This document shows positions 1-8,107 of a stretch of DNA of 64,000 nucleotides, one piece after another. The notes under the pieces were generated by a model that was not told the origin of the DNA, did not search any database, and saw only the letters and a program-made list of their open reading frames with translations. The stretch is taken from the NCBI GenBank assembly GCA_963742725.1, contig CAVUMX010000004.1, positions 124,001 to 188,000 of the forward strand. Reading direction: 5' to 3'. Source of the stretch: CAVVAL01 sp963742725. GTDB taxonomy: Bacteria > Actinomycetota > Actinomycetes > Mycobacteriales > Cryptosporangiaceae. Within the stretch, counting starts at the first letter, position 1. Every line of letters starts with the position of its first letter. The translations under genes and the position numbers were made by a program.

Positions 1-54
1 AATGGCAAGGCGGCACGTGCGGCGGTTGGTGGAGATTTCACCTCCTCCGTTCGG

Positions 55-201
55 CTATTGATTGGTTGGCACCTGCCAGACACGCAGTGTTCGTGCAGGT
101 GATGCCCTAATCTCGGAGAGCCATCGGGGGGTGGTCTGGGTGTGGGTACAAGTGTGGGGCTCCCCGATGTAGCGGGGACCCCTGCCAGAAGGGGGTGAGA
201 C
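55..201 (+). promoter_or_regulatory. Leader region with two hairpins before the sigma-like gene
   Basis: Two inverted repeats lie upstream of the first gene. CACCTGC at 70-76 pairs with GCAGGTG at 95-101. GGGGCTCCCCG at 156-166 pairs with CGGGGACCCC at 173-182 with one bulged base. The second hairpin ends just before the ribosome binding site AAGGGGG at 189-195. They could be an operator, an attenuator or the 3' end of an upstream transcript; the sequence does not decide. Confidence 0.35.
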
Positions 202-615
202 ATGGATTCGGTCGCGGTGGACCGGGACGTGGCAGCTGCCGTCGCAGGCAGCAGCGAGGCGTGGGACGGCATTGTCACGGCAAATGTCGAGAGTATGTGG
301 AAGTGTGCTCTCGGGGTCGGCCTCAGTGGTGCCGACGCAGCGCAGGTCTGTGAGCTCGCCTGGCTGCGGCTCGGCCAGCACCTGCACACGTTCGGCTCGC
401 TGGAGGACGTCTCCGCGTGGCTGGAAGCGCTCGTCCTGCGGGAGTCCGTGGCGCTCTCCGCGCACCGACGACGAGCGCCGGTCCCGGCGAACGTCGTCCC
501 GCTGACGCCTGGCTTCGGTGCCGGCAGGGCGGACGCCGCCCGGCATACGGTGTCGGTCCGGCAGCTCATCAGCCCGGCGCACCGTCCAGGTGATCCGTCG
601 CCTGTGCAGATTTAG
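202..615 (+). CDS. Small protein resembling sigma-factor region 2 only
   Basis: This 137-residue protein has no full family match that I recognise. Residues about 17-95 line up with region 2 of the sigma factor encoded next door: both have AW near the start of the block, a DAA-V motif, WLRL, then V-AWL followed by RE and an arginine-rich end. No region 4 helix-turn-helix follows; the last 40 residues are proline/glycine-rich. The ATG has a good AAGGGGG ribosome binding site. The stop lies 2 nt before the sigma gene, so the two are probably translationally coupled. It may be a decayed duplicate of the sigma gene or a regulator that competes for core RNA polymerase; that role is inference. Confidence 0.6.
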   Translation: MDSVAVDRDVAAAVAGSSEAWDGIVTANVESMWKCALGVGLSGADAAQVCELAWLRLGQHLHTFGSLEDVSAWLEALVLRESVALSAHRRRAPVPANVVPLTPGFGAGRADAARHTVSVRQLISPAHRPGDPSPVQI

Positions 616-617
616 CC

Positions 618-1208
618 ATGGCCCTGACGCCCGAGGAGGCGGCGTTCCTGGTCAAGGGCGCCGCTGAGGGCGATCGGTCCGCGTGGGAGAGCCTGGTCGA
701 CGCCTATGGCGGCCTGATCTGGGCGATCACCCGCAACCACCGGCTCCTGCCGGGCGACGCCGCGGACGTGAGTCAGACGACCTGGTTGCGCCTGCTGGAG
801 AACATCGAGCGCCTGAACGACCCCGGACGCGTCGGCGCCTGGCTGGCGACCACCGCCCGCCGCGAGTGCCTGCGCATCAGCGCCCGTCGCAAGCGCACCG
901 TGCTCGTGGCGGACGAGAGCGACCTCGAAGTCGACCCCGTCCGAGCCAACAACCCCGAACTCGACGACGGACTTCTCCTCGCCGAGAGAGACGCCGCCCT
1001 ACGCGGTGCGTTCGACTGCCTCACGCCGCGTTGCCGGGAACTGCTCCGGTTCCTGATGCTTGATCCCGCCCCGAGCTACGAGGAGATCTCGGCGGCGCTC
1101 GCCATGCCGGTCGGCAGTATTGGTCCGACGCGCGGGCGCTGTTTGGACAAGCTTCGGGCTCTGGTCAAGGATTCGGGTATCGAATCGGCCAGCGCACGCT
1201 CTCTCTGA
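618..1208 (+). CDS. ECF-type sigma-70 family RNA polymerase sigma factor
   Basis: This 196-residue protein has the two-domain layout of group IV (ECF) sigma factors. Region 2 spans about residues 8-90, with DAADVSQTTWLRL and VGAWLATTARREC, which bind core polymerase and the -10 element. Region 4 spans about residues 115-185, with LTPRCRELLRFLML followed by a helix-turn-helix-like segment (SYEEISAALAM) that would contact the -35. It starts 2 nt after the sigma-like small gene and is followed after 14 nt by a partner gene. No anti-sigma factor with a recognisable zinc motif is adjacent. Its target genes are unknown; the sulfate-activation and glycan genes beside it are candidates by position only. 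Confidence 0.88.
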   Translation: MALTPEEAAFLVKGAAEGDRSAWESLVDAYGGLIWAITRNHRLLPGDAADVSQTTWLRLLENIERLNDPGRVGAWLATTARRECLRISARRKRTVLVADESDLEVDPVRANNPELDDGLLLAERDAALRGAFDCLTPRCRELLRFLMLDPAPSYEEISAALAMPVGSIGPTRGRCLDKLRALVKDSGIESASARSL

Positions 1209-1222
1209 GGAGGTGAGGTCGG

Positions 1223-1720
1223 ATGTCACCGCAGGCGCGTGGTGCGGAGCACGACGACGTCCCGGCCGACCGGGGCACCTCACCCGGAATGCCCGACGGC
1301 GAGGAGGGGCAGGTGAACGACGTGCCTGAGGCGGTGCGCGACGCTGCCCGCAAGGCTTTCGACGCCCGTCCTCGGGATGTGCTCGTCGCCGACCTCGTGT
1401 TCGATTCCCTGCTCGACGGCGAGCGCCGCGCGGTCGCCGACCCGTCCCGCCGCAGCCTGCGGTTCGGTGTGCCGGACGCGGACGCGGGCGCCGACCTGAC
1501 CGTGACCGACAGCGGCGAGACGGTCACCGTCTCGGTGCAGGTGCTGCCGGCGCAGCGTTGCGACATCGACGTGCGTACGCCATCCTCCAGCATGGCCGTA
1601 ACCACGAACGACACCGGCCAGGTCGAGTTCGATCTGGTTCCGGGACTGATGAGCCTGGTGATCAGGCGGATCCGCTCGCCGCACGCCCAGCCGCTGCAGA
1701 CCGCCTGGGTGAGGGTGTGA
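1223..1720 (+). CDS. Conserved hypothetical protein linked to the sigma factor
   Basis: The gene encodes 165 residues. The ATG is preceded by a strong GAGGAGGTGAG ribosome binding site at about 1206-1216. The first 35 residues are charged and probably disordered. Residues 35-70 look helical (VPEAVRDAARKAFDARP), and the second half looks beta-rich with alternating hydrophobic residues. There is no signal peptide or membrane segment. It lies between the sigma gene and the ATP-sulfurylase gene, overlapping the latter by 4 nt (GTGA), so it is in the same transcript. It could be a sigma-associated regulator; I do not recognise a named family and assign no function. Confidence 0.7.
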   Translation: MSPQARGAEHDDVPADRGTSPGMPDGEEGQVNDVPEAVRDAARKAFDARPRDVLVADLVFDSLLDGERRAVADPSRRSLRFGVPDADAGADLTVTDSGETVTVSVQVLPAQRCDIDVRTPSSSMAVTTNDTGQVEFDLVPGLMSLVIRRIRSPHAQPLQTAWVRV

Positions 1721-3435
1721 GCACGCCGTCTCCGGTGCGCCCGCACGGTGGAGACCTCGTCGACCTGACCGTGACCGGCGACCGCGCCGACGAGCTGCGC
1801 AAGCTCGCCCTGGACTGGCCGTCGTGGACGTTGACCCCGCGCCAGCTCTGCGACCTGGAACTGCTCGCGTCCGGCGCGTTCTCGCCGCTGCGGGGCTTCC
1901 TGGGCGCCGCGGACCACGAGTCGGTGTGCGAACGGATGCGCCTGGCCGACGGCACGCTGTGGCCGATCCCGGTCACGCTGGACGTCGCCGGCGAGCTGGC
2001 GTCCGAGCTGGAACCCGGTATCCAGCTCGGGCTGCGTGACGAGGAGGGCGTCCTGCGGGCCGCGCTCGACGTGACCGAGGTGTACGTCCCGGACCGGCTC
2101 GCCGAGGCGCAGGCGGTGTACGGGACGACCGATCCGGCGCACATCGGCGTGGCGGCGCTGCTGCGTGGCCACCCGTTCTACGTGGCGGGCGCCCTGGAGG
2201 TCGTCGCCGCGCCGGAGCACTACGACCACCACGCGCTGCGGCACACGCCGGCGCAGCTCCGGGCCGAGTTCGCCGACCGTGGCTGGCACCGGGTCGTGGC
2301 GTTCAACACCCGCAACCCGATGCACCGCGCGCACGTCGAGCTGACCCGGCGCGCGGCGGCGGAGGCGGACGCGGCGCTGCTCATCCATCCCGTCGTCGGC
2401 GTCACGGCGCCGGGCGACGTCGACCACTTCACGCGCGTCCGCTGCTACGAGGCCGTCCTGCCGACCTACCCGGACGGCGCCGCGATGCTGTCGCTGCTGC
2501 CGCTGGCCATGCGGATGGCCGGCCCGCGCGAGGCGCTGTGGCACGCGATCATCCGGCAGAACCACGGCGCGACCCACTTCGTCGTCGGACGGGACCACGC
2601 CGGGCCCGGCGCCCGCCAGGACGGCACCCCGTTCTACGACCCGTACGCCGCCCAGGCGTTGCTGGCGAAGCACGCCCGCGAGCTGGACATCGTCCCGCTA
2701 CCGTACGAAGAGCTGTTCTACTCGCCGGTCAAGGGCACGTTCGTGGCGGCCGACGAGATCCCCGCCGGGACACCGGCCCTGTCGATCTCAGGCTCCGAGC
2801 AGCGCCGCCGGCTCGCCGCCGGCGAGGAGCTGCCCGAGTGGTTCACCGCTCCGGAGATCGCGGCGGAGCTGGCGCGCACGTATCCGCCGCGTCCGAAGCA
2901 GGGCTTCACGATCCTGTTCACCGGCCTGTCCGGGGCAGGCAAGTCGACGGTCGCGAATGTCGTACGGGTGAAGTTGCGCGAGCACGGCCAGCGGCCGGTG
3001 ACGCTGCTCGACGGCGACGTCATCCGCCATCACCTGTCCAGCGAGCTGGGATTCTCGCGCGAACATCGCGACCTGAACGTCCGGCGAGTAGGGTTCGTCG
3101 CCTCCGAGATCACCCGGAACGGCGGGGCCGCGCTGTGCGCGTTGATCGCCCCGTTCGCTGGGCCGCGGCTGGAGGTGCGGCAGATGATCGAGTCGGTCGG
3201 CGGGTTCGTCCTCGTGCACGTGGCCACGGGGATCGAGGTCTGCGAACAGCGCGACCGCAAGGGCCTCTACGCGAAGGCCAGATCCGGTGCGCTGGCCGGC
3301 TTCACCGGCGTCTCCGACCCGTACGAGGCCCCGACCGACGCGGAGATCGTCGTCGACACGGCCGAGGAGAGTGCCGAGGACGCGGCCGAACGGATCGTCG
3401 AGTACCTGCGCGCGCAAGGCTACGTCGGTGACTGA
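1717..3435 (+). CDS. Bifunctional sulfate adenylyltransferase / adenylylsulfate kinase
   Basis: The 572-residue protein joins an ATP sulfurylase (sulfate + ATP to APS) to an APS kinase (APS + ATP to PAPS). Residues about 1-165 form the PUA-like N-terminal domain. The catalytic sulfurylase domain follows, with the RNPMHRAH motif that binds the ATP phosphates. Residues about 390-570 are the APS kinase, with P-loop GLSGAGKST, LLDGDVIRHHL and LGFSREHRDLNVRR. The length is normal for such fusions. The GTG start overlaps the upstream stop by 4 nt, and the gene overlaps the PAP phosphatase by 8 nt. With no sulfite-reduction genes nearby and a sulfotransferase next door, its likely job here is to supply PAPS for sulfation. 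Confidence 0.93.
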   Translation: MSTPSPVRPHGGDLVDLTVTGDRADELRKLALDWPSWTLTPRQLCDLELLASGAFSPLRGFLGAADHESVCERMRLADGTLWPIPVTLDVAGELASELEPGIQLGLRDEEGVLRAALDVTEVYVPDRLAEAQAVYGTTDPAHIGVAALLRGHPFYVAGALEVVAAPEHYDHHALRHTPAQLRAEFADRGWHRVVAFNTRNPMHRAHVELTRRAAAEADAALLIHPVVGVTAPGDVDHFTRVRCYEAVLPTYPDGAAMLSLLPLAMRMAGPREALWHAIIRQNHGATHFVVGRDHAGPGARQDGTPFYDPYAAQALLAKHARELDIVPLPYEELFYSPVKGTFVAADEIPAGTPALSISGSEQRRRLAAGEELPEWFTAPEIAAELARTYPPRPKQGFTILFTGLSGAGKSTVANVVRVKLREHGQRPVTLLDGDVIRHHLSSELGFSREHRDLNVRRVGFVASEITRNGGAALCALIAPFAGPRLEVRQMIESVGGFVLVHVATGIEVCEQRDRKGLYAKARSGALAGFTGVSDPYEAPTDAEIVVDTAEESAEDAAERIVEYLRAQGYVGD

Positions 3436-4243
3436 GCCGGGAGCGGAGCTGACGTCACAGGCAGGCCCGGACACGCTGATCACAGCGCGGCTGAACTGCG
3501 AGTCCGACCCGGAGCTCGCGCGACTGCTCGCCACCCACGCCGGCGTGATCCTGCTGCGGCTGCGCGGCACCCTGCGCGGTGCGCCGCCCGAGCGGCTCCG
3601 TGCGGAGGGCGACCAGCGAGCCCATGAGTTCCTGACGGCGGCCCTGCGGCGGCTGCGTCCCGGCGACGCCGTCCTGTCCGAGGAAGGCGCGGACGACCTG
3701 CGCCGGCTCGACGCCGAGCGCGTCTGGATCATCGACCCGCTCGACGGCACCCGCGAGTACTCCGAACCGCACCGCAGCGACTGGGCCATCCACGTTGCCC
3801 TGTGGGAGCGCGGGGAACTCGTCGCGGGGGCGGTCGCCCTTCCCGGGCTCGGGCCGACGTTCAGCACCGAGCACCCGCCGTCCGGGAACCACGCTGCTCA
3901 CCGTCCGCTGCGGATGCTTGTCAGCCGGAGCCGGCCCGCGCCCTACCTGGCGGCGCTCGGCGAACGGATCGGCGCCGAGCTGGTGCCGATGGGATCGGCC
4001 GGCGCGAAGGCGATGGCCGTCGCGCGCGGCGAGGCCGACCTGTACGTGCACGACGGTGGCCAGTACGAGTGGGACTCGGCGGCGCCGGTGGCCGTGGCCC
4101 GCGCGGCCGGGCTGCACACGTCCCGGGTCGACGGGTCGCCGCTGCGGTACAACAACCGGGACGTGTACCTGCCCGACCTGGTCATCTGCCGGCCCGAGCT
4201 GGCGGAGCGGACCCTCGCGGCCATCGCCGAGCTGCGTTCCTAG
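3428..4243 (+). CDS. cysQ: 3'(2'),5'-bisphosphate nucleotidase (CysQ-like PAP phosphatase)
   Basis: The 271-residue protein belongs to the lithium-sensitive inositol-monophosphatase superfamily. It shows the metal-binding motif WIIDPLDGTREY, an upstream SEEG acid pair, and the C-terminal WDSAAPVAVARAAG motif. CysQ hydrolyses PAP, the product of PAPS-dependent sulfotransferases, to AMP and phosphate and so relieves product inhibition. The GTG start overlaps the end of the ATP-sulfurylase/APS-kinase gene by 8 nt. Its stop codon shares a CTAG tetranucleotide with the stop of the convergent sulfotransferase gene. The position between the PAPS maker and the PAPS user supports a sulfation role; the general inositol phosphatase alternative is less likely. 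Confidence 0.9.
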   Translation: MTEPGAELTSQAGPDTLITARLNCESDPELARLLATHAGVILLRLRGTLRGAPPERLRAEGDQRAHEFLTAALRRLRPGDAVLSEEGADDLRRLDAERVWIIDPLDGTREYSEPHRSDWAIHVALWERGELVAGAVALPGLGPTFSTEHPPSGNHAAHRPLRMLVSRSRPAPYLAALGERIGAELVPMGSAGAKAMAVARGEADLYVHDGGQYEWDSAAPVAVARAAGLHTSRVDGSPLRYNNRDVYLPDLVICRPELAERTLAAIAELRS

Positions 4244-5154
4244 TTCCACTCGGCGCCGAAGCCGAGTTCGTCCTGGAGGGCTTCGTTCCACGGCCGGTAA
4301 TAGGCGGTCAGGTACTCGCGCGTCGCCCGTGCCATCGGCGGGACGGGCAGCTTGTTGTGGTGCGGCAGCGCCGGCGGGTCGACGACGGGAAGACCCAGGA
4401 ACTCCTGGATGCGGCGGTACGCCGTGGCGGGGTCCTTGGTGAGGCTCTCGAACGGCAGGATCAGCAGCTGGTCGTCGCCGAAGCGCCGCCGCCACGGCCC
4501 GAGGTGTTCCATGTAGCGGCCACGCGCGAGGTACGTGTGACAGTCGTGGTGGACGGAGTACAGCCCGGCGGCGAGCCGGTCGGGCGCCCCGGCGAGCCGG
4601 CCCTCCTCCGCGTCGATGGCCGCTTCGAAGGTGGCCAGCGGCTCGGCGTCGGAGCCGCGCCGCTCCCAGTAGTTCGAGTAGGCGCGGTCGACCGGGTTCC
4701 GCAGGGTCACGATCAGCTTGACCTTGGGCACGACGGTGGCGACCCGCTCGGCGACCATCGGATGGAACACGTAGTACGGGCTGGCCTCGCCGGTGAGCGG
4801 ACGGAAGCCGGTGTGCCGCCACGACTTCACCAGCGACGCGCGGGTCGGGAAGTGCGAGCGGTACCAGTCCAGGCCCTTGTCGTAGTGGATGTCGAAGTAG
4901 TGCGGGCTCTTGATCTGCTGGGCGGCCGGGAACATCGGCGCCACGTGCGGATGCCGGACGAGCCAGTTCCACACGGACGTCGTCCCGCCGCGCTTCACCC
5001 CGATCACCAGGAAGTCGGGCAGGACCCGGTGGCCGGCGGTGCGCATCCCGTACCCGCGCAGCGCCGAGCGGGCCGCGCGCTTGAGCGGCCGGGGCAGCCG
5101 CCGCTTCACCGACCGGAGCCTGCTCGGTACCTCGACGTGACGGACCGTGCTCAC
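4240..5154 (-). CDS. PAPS-dependent sulfotransferase family protein
   Basis: The 304-residue protein has the two signatures of the sulfotransferase fold. The 5'-phosphosulfate loop KRGGTTSVWNWL lies near residues 54-65, and the 3'-phosphate motif RNPVDRAYSNYW near residues 150-160. There is no signal peptide, although the N terminus is very basic. The GTG start overlaps the flippase stop by 4 nt, and a purine-rich AGAGGGGG site precedes it. It is the last gene of the polysaccharide operon and converges on cysQ. I infer that it sulfates a lipid-linked or nascent glycan made by the upstream genes, drawing on PAPS from the convergent operon. The actual acceptor cannot be read from sequence. Confidence 0.87.
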   Translation of the reverse strand: MSTVRHVEVPSRLRSVKRRLPRPLKRAARSALRGYGMRTAGHRVLPDFLVIGVKRGGTTSVWNWLVRHPHVAPMFPAAQQIKSPHYFDIHYDKGLDWYRSHFPTRASLVKSWRHTGFRPLTGEASPYYVFHPMVAERVATVVPKVKLIVTLRNPVDRAYSNYWERRGSDAEPLATFEAAIDAEEGRLAGAPDRLAAGLYSVHHDCHTYLARGRYMEHLGPWRRRFGDDQLLILPFESLTKDPATAYRRIQEFLGLPVVDPPALPHHNKLPVPPMARATREYLTAYYRPWNEALQDELGFGAEWN

Positions 5155-6680
5155 GCAGGCCCCCTCTCTGGTGATCGGCGCCGGCTCAGGCGCGTGGGGA
5201 TGACGGCGGCGAGCTGGAACGTCTCCCGCAGACGCCAGCAGGCGACGAAGTACAGGGCGCCGCCGAGGGTCAGGGCGGCGGCGAACCCGGCGCCGCCGGC
5301 GAACGTCAGCGGGAGGGCGGGCAGCGCGAAGCAACAGAGAGCGATCGTGATCGCCAGCCACAGCGGGCGGCACCAGGTGCGGACGCCGACCTCGTGCCGG
5401 ACGGCGACAGCCACCGCGACGTTCTCGAACACGACCGACGCCGCCTTCGCCAGGGCCGCGCCGACGACGCCGTACACCGGCGCCAGCGCGATCGTCAGGA
5501 CGACGCCGAGGCACAGGGACGTGGCGGTGATCGCGAGCATCAGCCCGCTCCGCCCGTTCATGAGCAGGACGGTGGCGACGTTGCCGGTGGCCAGGTTCAC
5601 CAGGAGGGCGCAGGCCAGGATCGTCAGGGCGACGGATCCGGTGCGGAACTCGGGTCCGAACAGCGCGAGCACCTGGCCAGGCCACGCCGCGAACACGAGG
5701 TACAGCGGGAACGAGATCAGCACGACCCAGGTCGTGGACGCCTGGTGCAGGTGCTGGACGCCGGCCACGTCGCCGGTGGCGAGCATCCGCGACATGCGTG
5801 GCGCCACCGCCAGCCGCAGGGCCTGGAGCGCCAGCGTCCCGGCCAACGCCACGCGGATCACCGCGTTGTAGACGCCCGCGTCCTCGGCGCTCGCCAGTGC
5901 GCTGGTCAACACCACGCCGGCGTGCATCCCGGCGATCTCGAACAGGGACGCGACCCCGCGCGGGCCGGCGAAGACCCACACCTCGCGCCAGGTCGCCCGC
6001 GCGTCGCCGCGGCCGGTACGGGGTACCCGGGCCAACGCCCGCCGCAACACCCACCCGGCGAGGACGGCGCCCAGCGGCATCGGCAGCGCCCACGCGACGG
6101 TCGTCCCGAACACGGACGCCCCAGCGAGCAGCGCGACGGCGACGAACACGCAGCGGGTCGCCGGTTTCACGATGCTCTCGATGACCGTCAGCGGGACGAT
6201 CGAGCCGAGCGACCGGGTCGCGGCCAGCGCGACGTAGCTGCCCGCGCCGAGCGGGACCAGCGTGGACGAGACCCGCAGGAGCTGCGCGGCGTCGTCCGTC
6301 GGGACGCCGTTGAACAGTGCCGCCGCGACGACGGGCGCCAGCCACCACATCGCGGCGGCGAACACGGTCGTCGCTACGCACACCGGGACCAGCGCGGCGA
6401 GGACGGCCGTCCGCACGTCGGCGTCCCGGCCGAGTTCCCGCAGCCGGGACAGCGTCCGGACCATGGCCGTGTCGGTTCCCAGCCGGCCCGCGACCGTGAG
6501 CGTCATGACCACTGCCGCCACGACCGAGAAGACGCCGGCGCCGGCGGCACCGAGCCCCCGGCTCACCAGCACGACCAGCGCGAACCCGAGTACGGAACTG
6601 GCCACGGACCCGGCCAGGCTGATGCCGCCGGAGCGGGCGACCCGCCGCAGCCGTTCGGACTGCTCGGCGACGGCCGTCAT
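5151..6680 (-). CDS. Wzx-like polysaccharide flippase (MOP superfamily)
   Basis: The 509-residue protein is almost entirely hydrophobic, with about 12-14 predicted transmembrane helices separated by short basic loops. The first is SLAGSVASSVLGFALVVLVS at about residue 20. The N-terminal pattern of a helix followed by SRGLGAAGAGVFS is typical of Wzx/RfbX-type lipid-linked oligosaccharide exporters. The ATG overlaps the ligase gene stop by 4 nt, and its own stop overlaps the sulfotransferase start by 4 nt. It would flip undecaprenyl-linked repeat units to the outside for polymerisation by the neighbouring ligase-like protein. A MurJ-like lipid II flippase is a less likely alternative because of the context. 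Confidence 0.88.
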   Translation of the reverse strand: MTAVAEQSERLRRVARSGGISLAGSVASSVLGFALVVLVSRGLGAAGAGVFSVVAAVVMTLTVAGRLGTDTAMVRTLSRLRELGRDADVRTAVLAALVPVCVATTVFAAAMWWLAPVVAAALFNGVPTDDAAQLLRVSSTLVPLGAGSYVALAATRSLGSIVPLTVIESIVKPATRCVFVAVALLAGASVFGTTVAWALPMPLGAVLAGWVLRRALARVPRTGRGDARATWREVWVFAGPRGVASLFEIAGMHAGVVLTSALASAEDAGVYNAVIRVALAGTLALQALRLAVAPRMSRMLATGDVAGVQHLHQASTTWVVLISFPLYLVFAAWPGQVLALFGPEFRTGSVALTILACALLVNLATGNVATVLLMNGRSGLMLAITATSLCLGVVLTIALAPVYGVVGAALAKAASVVFENVAVAVAVRHEVGVRTWCRPLWLAITIALCCFALPALPLTFAGGAGFAAALTLGGALYFVACWRLRETFQLAAVIPTRLSRRRSPERGPA

Positions 6681-8107
6681 CGGCCAGCCGCCGCGTAGAG
6701 GGACACGGCGCCGCGCGGGGCGGCGGGGATCGCGGTCGCCGCGAGGACGACGCCGATCACGGCCCACACGGTGATCATCAGGACGGGATTGCGCAGCGGG
6801 TAGTCGACGACGAGGTGGCTGGCGAGCGCGCCGAGCGCACCGGCCCCACCCGCGAGGACGCCGAGATCCTCCCAGCGGTGTGCCGCCCGGAGCCGCCGCG
6901 CCCGGCCCCGCACGGCGACGACGAGCGTGACGACCATGCCGATCAGCGCCAGCGCCCCGATCGACCCCATCTCGGCGGCGACCGTCAGCAGCCCGTTGTG
7001 CGCGTGCGCGCGGGGGTAGAACTGCAACTCGGACGGGGACTGCGCCGACAGCACGCTGAACGACCCCGGACCGTTGCCGACGATCGGCCGCTCGCCGAAC
7101 TCGCGCAGCGCCTCCTGCCAGGTGATCGGGCGGACGTCGTACGGGTTGCCGGCCGGGTCGCTCACGCTGGTCAGCCGGTTGAGCACCACCTCGGCCGGGC
7201 CACTGGACGGGACCACCAGCACCGCCCCGAGCGTCAGCGCGACGCCGCCGAGCGCGATCGCGGCGACCGGGCGGCGCGCACGCGGGTGGATCGCCACGAG
7301 CACGCACACACCGACGGCCGCGCCGAGCCAGGCGCCGCGCGACAGCGACAGCGCGAGTGCGGCGGCGGCCGCCAGCGCGGCCGTGCCCGCCGCGAAGCGT
7401 TCCCGCCGGCCACGCGCGGCGATCAGCCAGCCGAGCGCCAGCAGCAGCGACATGGCGGCGTAGCTGCCCAGCTCGTTCGGGTCGGCGAACGCGGTCGTCG
7501 GCCGGTTCTTCACGATCGCGCCGCCGTAGACCGCCGACAGGTCGCGGGCCTGGGCCAGCGCCGGCAACGTCACGAGCAGCGATCCGAACGCGGCGACGGC
7601 GAGCAGGATCCGGAGCTGGCGCGAGGTGCGGCCGACGACGACCACGGCGGCGGTGACCAGCAGTCCGGTGGCGAGGGTCGCGGCGACCTTGCTGGAGCGC
7701 TGCGAGTCGATCGAGGTGGCCGTCGACAGCACCGCTCCGAGGACGAGTGCGGCGCTGAACAGCAACGGCAACCGCGGCTCCGGACGGCGCAACCGATCGG
7801 CCGGCGCGCCCGCGATCACCGAGAACAGGACGGCGCCGAGCGCCAGTACGCACACGCCGTGCACGACCTGGAGGCCCAGCGGCGCGCCGGGGATCTCCCG
7901 GTTGCCGAACGCCGTACACGCGAAGACCAGCGCACATGCCCACAGTGGACGGACCATCGCCGCCACCACGACCACCACCAGCGCGACCACGAGGACGGCG
8001 ACGCCGGGCCCGGTGCTGTCGCCGAGCGCCGCCATCGCGAGGCCGGCCACGAGCCCGGCGCCGGCCAGCGCCGCCACGAGGCACAGATCCGGGAGCGGGG
8101 GCCTCAC
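6677..8107 (-). CDS. O-antigen ligase/polymerase-like membrane protein
   Basis: This 476-residue integral membrane protein has about 10-12 predicted helices. A large extracellular loop carries conserved-looking residues (PITWQEALREFGE, then AHNGLL followed by a helix). This is the arrangement of the Wzy/WaaL superfamily, which polymerises repeat units or ligates glycans to an acceptor. The motif FADPNELGSYAAMSLLL is also typical. The start was taken as the GTG at 8107, which overlaps the upstream glycosyltransferase stop by 4 nt. It is the second gene of a four-gene overlapped operon. Whether it polymerises or ligates cannot be told. Confidence 0.85.
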   Translation of the reverse strand: MRPPLPDLCLVAALAGAGLVAGLAMAALGDSTGPGVAVLVVALVVVVVAAMVRPLWACALVFACTAFGNREIPGAPLGLQVVHGVCVLALGAVLFSVIAGAPADRLRRPEPRLPLLFSAALVLGAVLSTATSIDSQRSSKVAATLATGLLVTAAVVVVGRTSRQLRILLAVAAFGSLLVTLPALAQARDLSAVYGGAIVKNRPTTAFADPNELGSYAAMSLLLALGWLIAARGRRERFAAGTAALAAAAALALSLSRGAWLGAAVGVCVLVAIHPRARRPVAAIALGGVALTLGAVLVVPSSGPAEVVLNRLTSVSDPAGNPYDVRPITWQEALREFGERPIVGNGPGSFSVLSAQSPSELQFYPRAHAHNGLLTVAAEMGSIGALALIGMVVTLVVAVRGRARRLRAAHRWEDLGVLAGGAGALGALASHLVVDYPLRNPVLMITVWAVIGVVLAATAIPAAPRGAVSLYAAAGR

